This document shows positions 39,765-46,679 of a DNA stretch of 48,513 bases, in pieces. Source of the DNA: Planctomycetota bacterium (GTDB lineage Bacteria > Planctomycetota > Phycisphaerae > Phycisphaerales > SM1A02); NCBI GenBank assembly GCA_016873115.1, contig VGYB01000013.1, positions 1 through 48,513 on the forward strand. The letters run 5' to 3'. Each line of letters opens with the position of its first letter. Positions within the stretch are counted from its first letter, which is position 1. A program made the position numbers and the translations under genes. The notes beneath the pieces are model-generated. The model searched no databases. It was not told the origin of the DNA and saw nothing but the letters and a program-made list of their open reading frames with translations.

Positions 39765-41324
39765 TCAGCGGCCCGCGAGGCCGAATCGGTTCCCGCGCAT
39801 GCCCTGCAGGTACACGACCCCGGCCACGCCGAACCCGATGAACCATGAGTACGGGTAGATGTGGTCCCACAGGTCCGGACCACCACCGACCATCTTCACG
39901 CTGCGCAGGAATCCGATGATGTTCGGCGCCACGCCCGCACAGAGCGCGCCGATCGCCACCCAGTTGGTGCCGCGGTAGCGCCCCTGCGGGCGGTACAGGT
40001 CCGGCACATCGAGTTCCTTGCCGCGGACCAGCCAGTAGTCGACCACCATGATCCCGGCGATCGGCCCGAGCAGGCTGCCGTATCCCACGAGCCAGTCGAA
40101 GATGTACGCCTCGGGATTCGCCAGCAGCTTCCACGGCATGATGAGGATGCCCAAGACGCCCGTGATCACGCCACCCATCTTGAAGCTGATGCGGCGCGGC
40201 GCGAGGTTGGCGAAGTCATTGGCCGGACTCACGACATTGGCTGCGATGTTCGTGGCGATGGTGGCGACCGCGACGCCGAAGAGACTGAGCACGGCCACCA
40301 CCCAGCGCGTGCCTGCATCCGCGATCAGCGGTGCATCCAGCCCGGGCGGTGCGTCTGCGCTCGTCACATGACCGAGCACCACCACCGGATCCCAGAGCGA
40401 CTTCGGGTCGCTCCCCTTCAGGATGACCTCCGCGCCGCTGGTGATCACCACTGCCATCGCGCTGAAGGCGATCATCGTGGTCGGCAGGCCGAGGGTCTGA
40501 CCCCAGAATTGCTCCTTCTGTCCGCGGCCGTAGCGGGTGAAGTCCGGGATGTTCAGGCTGAGCGTGGCCCAGAAGCAGATCATGCCGGTGAGGCTCGGCA
40601 CGAACACCTTCCAGAACTCCGCATCGGTTGCAAACGAGCTCGGGCGGTCGAACATCGGCCCCAGCCCGCCAGCACGGCCAACGATCCACCAGAGGAGCAG
40701 CCCGGCCATCACGAGGACGAGCGGCGCGCTCCAGTTCTCGAAATGCCGCACCGCGTTCATCCCGAACAGGATGATGGCGATGTTGAGTGCCCAGAACATC
40801 AGGAAGGTGATGAGCGAGGGGATGCCGAGCCCGAGCACCGTGGCATCGCCGCCGAGATGCGCGAATGCGGGCCATGCAGCCACGAGGAAGGTCTTGACCG
40901 CCTCGCCGCCGATGTACGCCTGGATCCCGAACCATCCGCACGCGACGATCGCCCGGAGGATCGCCGGCACATTCGCTCCGACAGTGCCGAAGCTGGCGCG
41001 CGCGAGCACAGGGAACGGAATGCCGTACTTGGTGCCCGGGTGAGCGTTGAGGAGGATCGGCACCAGCACGATGAGGTTGCCCAGGCCGATGGTGACGAGC
41101 GCCTGCCACCAGTTCATGCCCAGCGCCACGAGCCCGCCGGCCAGCATGTAGGTGGGCAGGCAGTGCGCCATGCTGATCCACAGCGCAGCGAAGGTGTAGG
41201 TCGACCAGGTGCGCCGCTCGGGCGGCACGGGGGCGAGGTCCGCGTTCAGGAGCGGGCTCGACTGGACATCCTCGGGAAGGTGTCGCAACTCGGCGGTGGC
41301 ATGGCCATGCGTTTCGATGTGCAT
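39765..41324 (-). CDS. NCS1-family nucleobase/hydantoin:cation symporter
   Basis: A 519-aa permease with about twelve hydrophobic segments, of the NCS1 (nucleobase-cation-symport-1, Mhp1) family. Features: NADLAPVPPERRTWSTYTF before helix 1, WISMAHCLPTYMLAGGLVAL, HPGTKYGIPFPVLARASFG, AILRAIVACGWFGIQAYIGG (helix 3 with the Trp-Phe-Gly-Ile-Gln substrate region), SLNIPDFTRYGR (Na+/substrate site), and NIAANVVSPANDF. The context next to the dihydropyrimidine pathway indicates import of uracil, thymine, dihydropyrimidine or hydantoin. It is convergent with the catabolic operon, 24 nt downstream of tdk. GGAGGAC lies directly before ATG 41324, and a TATGCT hexamer sits 14 nt before the ATG. Confidence 0.9.
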   Translation of the reverse strand: MHIETHGHATAELRHLPEDVQSSPLLNADLAPVPPERRTWSTYTFAALWISMAHCLPTYMLAGGLVALGMNWWQALVTIGLGNLIVLVPILLNAHPGTKYGIPFPVLARASFGTVGANVPAILRAIVACGWFGIQAYIGGEAVKTFLVAAWPAFAHLGGDATVLGLGIPSLITFLMFWALNIAIILFGMNAVRHFENWSAPLVLVMAGLLLWWIVGRAGGLGPMFDRPSSFATDAEFWKVFVPSLTGMICFWATLSLNIPDFTRYGRGQKEQFWGQTLGLPTTMIAFSAMAVVITSGAEVILKGSDPKSLWDPVVVLGHVTSADAPPGLDAPLIADAGTRWVVAVLSLFGVAVATIATNIAANVVSPANDFANLAPRRISFKMGGVITGVLGILIMPWKLLANPEAYIFDWLVGYGSLLGPIAGIMVVDYWLVRGKELDVPDLYRPQGRYRGTNWVAIGALCAGVAPNIIGFLRSVKMVGGGPDLWDHIYPYSWFIGFGVAGVVYLQGMRGNRFGLAGR

Positions 41325-41348
41325 GTCCTCCGCGGCACAGCATATCCC

Positions 41349-41918
41349 TCAGCGCACCATCGGCCTGAAGCATGCGGCACAGGTGGCCACGAAGTCGCCG
41401 ATCCCACCGACGACGACGCGCTCCCGGGTGGCGAGCAGCCGTTCGGTGTGGGTGCTTGGTGCACCACAGCGGCTGCAGAGTCCAGCGATGCGCCGGACGG
41501 CATCGGCACGCGGCAGCAGTGCGTCGAAGGGGGCGAACACCTCGCCGAAGTGGTCCAGATCACAGCCAGCCACCGTCACCGAGGTGCCGCGTGCGAGCAG
41601 CGCATCGATGGGCGCGACTGCCGCGTGACCGAAGAAGTGGACTTCATCAATCGCCACGAGATCGGCCTCGATCGTCAGCGCTTCGTCGAGCGTGCCAACC
41701 GGCACGGCAGGCATGCACTGGCCGGCATGCGTGACGACGGCATCCGCGGCGTACCTCGTATCGCCAACGGGCTTCAGCACCATCACACGCACTCCCTGTG
41801 CCCGCTTGCGGGTGACGATCTCGCACAGAGCCGTGGTCTTGCCAGCGAACATGGGACCGCAGATCACCTCAAGGAGGCCGACTCGCGCAGGGGCAGTGGT
41901 CGGGTTCGCTGCGGACAT
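41349..41918 (-). CDS. tdk: Thymidine kinase (type II, TK1-like)
   Basis: Phosphorylates thymidine for nucleotide salvage. The 189-aa protein has Walker A GPMFAGKTT (21-29), the base pair Asp91-Glu92 in VAIDEVHFF, lasso-region residues, and a structural zinc site with Cys148, Cys151, Cys180 and Cys183 (CSRCG and CAACF). Length and plan are standard. ATG 41918 is preceded by TAGCCT at 7 nt and no Shine-Dalgarno site. In-frame codons further up overlap the divergent DHS-like gene and read as non-coding. Proximity to pyrimidine transport may be functional, since both handle thymine-containing compounds, but the genes are not in one operon with the degradation enzymes. Confidence 0.93.
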   Translation of the reverse strand: MSAANPTTAPARVGLLEVICGPMFAGKTTALCEIVTRKRAQGVRVMVLKPVGDTRYAADAVVTHAGQCMPAVPVGTLDEALTIEADLVAIDEVHFFGHAAVAPIDALLARGTSVTVAGCDLDHFGEVFAPFDALLPRADAVRRIAGLCSRCGAPSTHTERLLATRERVVVGGIGDFVATCAACFRPMVR

Positions 41919-41925
41919 CGGCAGC

Positions 41926-41931
41926 AGGCTA
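41926..41931 (-). promoter_or_regulatory. Candidate -10 box of tdk, leaderless position
   Basis: Minus-strand TAGCCT ends 7 nt before ATG 41918; no Shine-Dalgarno site. Confidence 0.45.
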
Positions 41932-41958
41932 CGCACTGCAGCGTCCGGGCCGGAGCGG

Positions 41959-41964
41959 TACATT
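41959..41964 (+). promoter_or_regulatory. Candidate -10 box of the DHS-like gene
   Basis: TACATT ends 9 nt before ATG 41974; no Shine-Dalgarno site. It faces away from the tdk box 27 bp to the left. Confidence 0.45.
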
Positions 41965-41973
41965 CTTCGGCCC

Positions 41974-43023
41974 ATGCCCCGCGCCGATCTCCCGATCTTC
42001 CGCTTCGTTGCCAGCAACTACCGGAACTTCAATGCACGCGCCACGCGCGATGCGCTCTTTGCCTACTGGGACCACATCCAGTCAGGCGGTCGCATGTACT
42101 GGGCCATGGCTGGCGCGATGAGCTCGGCGCAGCTGGGCATCAGCCTTGCGCCAGCGATCCGTGCGGGACTCGTGCATGGCCTGTCCGTGACTGGCGCCAA
42201 CCTCGAGGAATCGCTCTTCCGCCTGGTCGCGCACGACAGCTACAAGGATTTCCCGGAGTATCGCTACTTCACCAAGCAGGACGACACGCGCATCCTCAAG
42301 CAGCGCATGCGCCGCGTGACCGACACGAGCATCCCCGAGGACGAGGCGTTCCGCGCCGTCGAGAAGATCCTGGTGCCGATGTGGAAGCGCGCGCATGACC
42401 GCGGCGAACGACGCTTCTGGCACGAGTACTTCTACGAACTCATCCTCAAGCTGCCCAAGTCAGCCTTCGAGGGCAACCCGCAGGACTGCTGGTTGCTCGC
42501 TGCCGCCAAGGCCAACCTGCCCATGGTCGTACCGGGCCACGAGGACTCGACCTTCGGCAACATCTTCGCATCGCATGTGAAGTTCGGTGACTTCAGTGCG
42601 TCGATCGTCAAGAGCGGCATCGAATACATGGCTCGTTTCTACGATGACTACGCCGTGCTCTCGAAGGGCAAGGGCGTGGGCTTCTTCCAGATCGGCGGCG
42701 GCATCGCGGGTGACTTCCCGATCTGCGTCGTGCCGAGCATCAAGTACGACCTGCAGGCGCCAGTCAAGCCGTGGGCGTACTTCTGCCAGATCAGCGATTC
42801 CACGACGAGCTACGGCTCGTACTCAGGCGCCACGCCCAACGAGAAGATCACCTGGGACAAGCTCACCGAGCGCACACCCATGTTCGTGATCGAGTCGGAT
42901 GCCACCATCGTCGTGCCGCTCATGCTGCAGGCCCTGATGGAGGCGAAGGCCAGCCCGAAGGCCGCCACGGCACTCATCAAGGCCAGTCGCGCCGAAACCA
43001 AGCGCCATCTGGCCAAGCGATGA
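41974..43023 (+). CDS. Deoxyhypusine-synthase-like protein lacking the catalytic lysine
   Basis: A 349-aa member of the deoxyhypusine/homospermidine synthase fold family. Recognisable stretches are MYWAMAGAMSSAQLG (N-terminal substrate region), VVPGHEDSTFGNIFAS, QIGGGIAGDFPICV and SYSGATPNEKITW, the last matching the SGARPDEAVSW block of eukaryotic enzymes. In human DHS the GGGxxKH loop carries Lys329, which forms the enzyme-imine intermediate. Here the loop is GGGIAGDF, with Gly246 at the lysine position. Bacteria lack eIF5A, so the classical reaction is not expected. The family is known in bacteria under 'DHS-like' without an agreed function. It may act in polyamine chemistry; no polyamine genes are adjacent. 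Read divergently from tdk. Confidence 0.82.
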   Translation: MPRADLPIFRFVASNYRNFNARATRDALFAYWDHIQSGGRMYWAMAGAMSSAQLGISLAPAIRAGLVHGLSVTGANLEESLFRLVAHDSYKDFPEYRYFTKQDDTRILKQRMRRVTDTSIPEDEAFRAVEKILVPMWKRAHDRGERRFWHEYFYELILKLPKSAFEGNPQDCWLLAAAKANLPMVVPGHEDSTFGNIFASHVKFGDFSASIVKSGIEYMARFYDDYAVLSKGKGVGFFQIGGGIAGDFPICVVPSIKYDLQAPVKPWAYFCQISDSTTSYGSYSGATPNEKITWDKLTERTPMFVIESDATIVVPLMLQALMEAKASPKAATALIKASRAETKRHLAKR

Positions 43024-43191
43024 TGACGGTACTCGGTCCAATGGCCCCCGATGCGCTCTTCGCGCCGACCGCCACGGTTGAACGGGGCACCCAACCACGG
43101 CGATCGTTCCCGTCCTGCGGCACCCCATTGCACTGGCAAGGGGTCCGGAAGGTGTCCGGGGACGCTCTTCTTGATCGATTCGCCACGATGC

Positions 43192-43218
43192 CGAGGAACC
43201 CAACGGCCAGGTTCCTCG
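43192..43218 (+). terminator. Hairpin before the small lipoprotein-like gene
   Basis: Perfect 9-bp repeat CGAGGAACC / GGTTCCTCG with a 9-nt loop, 168 nt after the DHS-like stop and 10 nt before ATG 43229. It could terminate the upstream transcript or sit in the leader of the next gene. Followed by TCCTTC. Confidence 0.45.
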
Positions 43219-43228
43219 TCCTTCAGGC

Positions 43229-43711
43229 ATGATGGCTGTCAAGGCATTTTCGACGGTCGCATGGGTCATGGCCAGTGCAGTCATGATGACCGTGGCGTGC
43301 CGACCCACGCACGCCGTCATCGATGCATCGTGGTCGTTGCGTCCCATCGATCCCGCCACGCTCGAGGATGTCTCGCGCGTGCTGTGGTGGCGGGACTCAC
43401 TCGGCGTGGTCTTCGGCACCAACGCTGCCATCGGCGACGAGGGCCCCAGCCTTGACGCGGTCCACGCCGGCTGCGCATGGCGACTGCCGATCGATCACGA
43501 CATCGACCTCACGCTGCGCAGCGAACTCGTCGGTACGCGGACCTCGGTCGAGGCATGGCGCTCGGGCGCGACCTGGTCTCTCGACATCGCACCCAACGCA
43601 TCGATCAACGCCTCGGCGTGGTGGACTGCGCTTCAGGACGAATCGCTCGGTGGACCAGCGCTCCCCGATGGCGAGGGTTCGGCGCTGGTTGGCTTCACGC
43701 TGCGGTTCTGA
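43229..43711 (+). CDS. Small exported protein, possibly a lipoprotein, of unknown function
   Basis: A 160-aa protein I do not recognise. The N-terminus is a signal peptide (AFSTVAWVMASAVMMTV), with a possible lipobox TVAC (Cys about 24) or cleavage after THA. The rest alternates polar and hydrophobic residues in beta-strand fashion (DIDLTLRSELVG, SVEAWRSGATWSLDI, SINASAWWTAL) and ends in ALVGFTLRF. A C-terminal aromatic Phe after such strands is typical of outer-membrane beta-barrel ends, although the protein is short for a barrel. Two ATGs (43229, 43232) begin the frame; no Shine-Dalgarno site or TANNNT box is visible. It stands between the DHS-like and OsmC genes, all on the plus strand. 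Confidence 0.6.
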   Translation: MMAVKAFSTVAWVMASAVMMTVACRPTHAVIDASWSLRPIDPATLEDVSRVLWWRDSLGVVFGTNAAIGDEGPSLDAVHAGCAWRLPIDHDIDLTLRSELVGTRTSVEAWRSGATWSLDIAPNASINASAWWTALQDESLGGPALPDGEGSALVGFTLRF

Positions 43712-43756
43712 TCACTGGTCCACGCCCCTCCCGAAGCCGTCACGCTAGCCTTGGGT

Positions 43757-43764
43757 GGAGGAGG
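43757..43764 (+). promoter_or_regulatory. Ribosome binding site deciding the osmC-family start
   Basis: GGAGGAGG, 8 nt before ATG 43773. It favours this ATG over the in-frame GTG at 43755, which lies upstream of the site. TAGCCT at 43746-43751 may be the promoter box. Confidence 0.6.
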
Positions 43765-43772
43765 CCTTGCCC

Positions 43773-44183
43773 ATGGTCGAGATCACGGTTCGGTACGAGG
43801 GGGAACTCCGCTGCAGTGCCCGGCATGGCCCGTCGGGCACCACGATCCTGACGGACGCTCCCGTCGACAACCACGGCAAGGGGGAGTGCTTCTCGCCCAC
43901 CGACTTGCTCGCCGCGGCGCTGCCCGCGTGCATGATGACGATCATGGGGATCGTGGCGAATCGCGAAGCGATCGATCTTCGCGGCATGACGGCGACCACG
44001 AAGAAGGTCATGTCGACCGATGCCCCGCGGCGCATCGCTTCGCTGCGGACCGTCATCACGCTGCCGATCGCGGCGGACAGTCCGCACCGAGCCAAGCTCG
44101 AGCAGGCGGCGCACACCTGCCCGGTCCACAAGAGCCTGCGGGACGCGATCGACGCCAGCGTCGAGTTCGTCTATGCGGGGTGA
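43773..44183 (+). CDS. OsmC-family peroxiredoxin-like protein
   Basis: A 136-aa protein of the OsmC/Ohr fold, thiol peroxidases that reduce organic hydroperoxides or act in osmotic stress. The reactive pair is Cys53 (ALPACMMTIMG) and Cys116 (AAHTCPVHKS). Glu38 in GKGECFSPTDLLAAAL follows the usual pattern of a charged residue before the first catalytic helix. The sequence fits the OsmC-like branch (one enzyme per cytoplasm, dimeric) more than Ohr. Partner thiols are unknown. It is followed by 68 nt and then the end of the convergent double glycosyltransferase gene. Confidence 0.88.
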   Translation: MVEITVRYEGELRCSARHGPSGTTILTDAPVDNHGKGECFSPTDLLAAALPACMMTIMGIVANREAIDLRGMTATTKKVMSTDAPRRIASLRTVITLPIAADSPHRAKLEQAAHTCPVHKSLRDAIDASVEFVYAG

Positions 44184-44251
44184 TGGACTCCACGGGCAGG
44201 CGCGACGCATCGAGCAACGCATGATGCGTGCCACACACGGAAGATCGCACC

Positions 44252-46678
44252 TCAGCGACCGACGATGTCGCTGAGGACATGATGCCAGTGCTTGCAGGCC
44301 TCCGCAGAGCAGTAGCGCTCACGATAGGCACGCTGACCCCGTTGACCCATGGCATGGGCCTGTTCGGGATGCTCCAGCAACCATCGGATGCGAGCCGTCA
44401 GGGACACCGCATCTCCGGGTTGCACCTCGAAACCGCATGTGTGCTCGCGCAGGATCGTGCCGCACTCAGTGCCATCGGGCCCGACAAAGAGCACGGGCTT
44501 GCCGGCGGCCAGGACGCTGAAGAACTTGCTCGGCAGCAACAACCCCTGCCAACCGGGCAGCAGCGAGACCAAGTGGGCATCGCCGGCATCGAGCACATCC
44601 GCGAGCTGTTCGCGTGGCTGGTAGCCCGCGAGCACCACATTGCACGCACCACAGGCGGCAATGCGTCGCTCGAGTTCAGGCTTGGCCTTGCCCTCGCCAA
44701 TGAAGAGCCAACGGATACGTTCATCATCCTTGAGGGCCTCGACGGCCCCGGCGATCGCCTCCATGTCATGCCCGATGCCGAAGTTGCCGGTGTAGAGGAT
44801 CGTGAACCGGTCACCGATGCCCCATGCGCTGCGGAGTGGGTTGTCGAGGCGGGGGCGGGACGGGAACTCCTCCGCACCGCTCCAGACCGGTATCACCGAG
44901 ACGCGCGATGCATCGGCGCCCTTGCGCACGATGACCTCGCGCATGCACTCGCCGAGCACCACGACACGGTCACTGTGGCGCAGGCAGAAACGATCGATGG
45001 ACTGGAGCAGGTGCCACAGGATGCCCTCACGCCGCATGAGGCCCGCTGCGCCGGCAACATCCGGATACAGGTCCATCGTCCAATAGACGACCTTGGTGCC
45101 CTTGACAAGGCGCAGCAGCACCCCAACCAGCGCGATGAAGGGCGGTGTCGTGAAGCAGATGACGACATCATGGCGCTTCAGCGTGAGGCAACGCAGCGCG
45201 GCAGCCCCATAGAACAATGCGAAGTCGAAGGTCCGAGGCGTGATGCCCTGCTTTCCGAAGAGCTGCAGGCCCACACGGTAGATCGAGACGCCACCGTGGC
45301 TGTCGTGCCGCCTGAGTGCGGAACCCCTCTCGCCGTAGATCGCGCGGCTGGCCACCGCGGTCGCATCATCACCCTGCCCGACGAGGGACTGACCGAGGTC
45401 ATCGGCATGCTGGGCGGTGGCTGCGACATCCGGCCAGTAGGCCTGGTTGAGCAGCAGCACACGGATGCCCTTGAGGTCTTCGAGCATCCTCATCGCAAGA
45501 CTGACGCGGTCATAGCGGGTGGCCGCTTCAACGCAGTGACCCCGGAACTTCGCGAAGAGCGTCCGATCCGACTGCAAGCGCCGGACGCCCGCAAGGAGCG
45601 CGGCTGCATCCTCAGGGGGGAACGGAATGCCCACATGCTCTCGCTCGACGATGTCGGCCGATTCACCCGCGACGCCATGCAGCACGGGAATTCCCATGCC
45701 CATGCACTCGAAGAGCTTCGATGGGATGACGGTCTCGAAGAGCGGCGTGCGTCGCAGATGGATGATGGCCGTGTCGAGAAGGGCCCAGTAGCGCGGAACC
45801 TCATCCTTCGACACGGAGTCGACGAAGCGAACGTTGCGCAGGCCCATTGAAGCGGCCATCGTCTTGAGTTCTTCCTTGCGAGCACCGTCACCGAGCAGCA
45901 CGAAGCCGATGGACTCATCGCCGGACTCCTGGGCCATGTGCGCAGCTTCGAGTACGGTCTCCAGGGCGTGGGCCAGGCCGTGGGTGCCGATGTACCCGGC
46001 CACGAAGCGCCCCTCAAGGCCGAGCTCGCGGGCCAAGGCCTCATCACGGGCCTGCGGGACGAAACGCGTCGTATCGACCCCGTTGGTGACCACGCGGATC
46101 TTGTTCGGATCAATGCCGCGCTCAACGAGGTTTTTCTTGAACGCATGCGTCACTGAGATGATCCTGAACGCCCGGCGATACAGGAACAGCTCGAGTCGCT
46201 CCATCATGTGGAGCGCCCAGGAATCCTTCATGGCCCCGACGACCTTGATCGATTCGGGCCACAGGTCGCGCAGCTCGAAGACGAAGGGACGCCACTTCAT
46301 CACCGAGACGATCCACGCCCCGACCGCCGTAAAGAACTGTGGCGAGGTGCCGATGATCAGGTCGACCTTCCGCACGAAGATGGCGCCGAAGACAGCACTC
46401 ACCATGAAGCTCAGGTAGTCGAAGATGCGCCGGGTGAACCCCTCGTTGGCCGTGATGTAGGTCCACACACGCACCACGCGGATGCCATCCATCTCCTCGG
46501 ATTGCCAGAGGCGGTTGCGGTAGCCGGGAAAGACCTTGCCCTTGGGGAAGTTCGGTACTCCGGTCATCACCGTGACACGGTGCCCCGCCTTGACCCACTC
46601 CCGACAGTGCTCGAAGGTCCGACTCGCCGGAGCATTGACTTCGGGCGGGAAGTTGTCGGTCAGGAAGAGAATGTGCAT
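44252..46678 (-). CDS. Two family-4 glycosyltransferases fused in one chain
   Basis: An 808-aa protein with two complete GT-B transferases in tandem. Half one (1 to about 400) begins MHILFLTDNFPPEVNAPA, contains FELRDLWPESI, VVTNGVDTTRF and the donor-site segment PSKLFECMGMGIPVL, and resembles WbuB-like transferases. Half two (about 405-808) begins IRVLLLNQAYWPDVAA, has WTMDLYPDVAG, VIPVWSGAEEF, LYTGNFGIGHDMEAI and LLPSKFFSVLAAGKPVLF. The join (MLEDLKG, residues 398-404) contains an ATG at 45487 but no stop and no ribosome site. Each half would add one sugar to a lipid-linked oligosaccharide, so the fusion may carry out two successive steps. It starts 1 nt after the stop of the heparinase gene in the polysaccharide cluster. 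Confidence 0.88.
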   Translation of the reverse strand: MHILFLTDNFPPEVNAPASRTFEHCREWVKAGHRVTVMTGVPNFPKGKVFPGYRNRLWQSEEMDGIRVVRVWTYITANEGFTRRIFDYLSFMVSAVFGAIFVRKVDLIIGTSPQFFTAVGAWIVSVMKWRPFVFELRDLWPESIKVVGAMKDSWALHMMERLELFLYRRAFRIISVTHAFKKNLVERGIDPNKIRVVTNGVDTTRFVPQARDEALARELGLEGRFVAGYIGTHGLAHALETVLEAAHMAQESGDESIGFVLLGDGARKEELKTMAASMGLRNVRFVDSVSKDEVPRYWALLDTAIIHLRRTPLFETVIPSKLFECMGMGIPVLHGVAGESADIVEREHVGIPFPPEDAAALLAGVRRLQSDRTLFAKFRGHCVEAATRYDRVSLAMRMLEDLKGIRVLLLNQAYWPDVAATAQHADDLGQSLVGQGDDATAVASRAIYGERGSALRRHDSHGGVSIYRVGLQLFGKQGITPRTFDFALFYGAAALRCLTLKRHDVVICFTTPPFIALVGVLLRLVKGTKVVYWTMDLYPDVAGAAGLMRREGILWHLLQSIDRFCLRHSDRVVVLGECMREVIVRKGADASRVSVIPVWSGAEEFPSRPRLDNPLRSAWGIGDRFTILYTGNFGIGHDMEAIAGAVEALKDDERIRWLFIGEGKAKPELERRIAACGACNVVLAGYQPREQLADVLDAGDAHLVSLLPGWQGLLLPSKFFSVLAAGKPVLFVGPDGTECGTILREHTCGFEVQPGDAVSLTARIRWLLEHPEQAHAMGQRGQRAYRERYCSAEACKHWHHVLSDIVGR

Positions 46679-46679
46679 G

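Noticed and set aside
38344-40134. Minus-strand open frame of 596 codons opposite the aminotransferase
   Set aside because: Antisense shadow that also runs through the end of the permease gene in another frame.
39861-42398. Plus-strand open frame of 845 codons opposite the permease and tdk
   Set aside because: His/Arg/Asp/Glu-rich, no domain, antisense to two well-supported genes; a product of high GC and codon bias.
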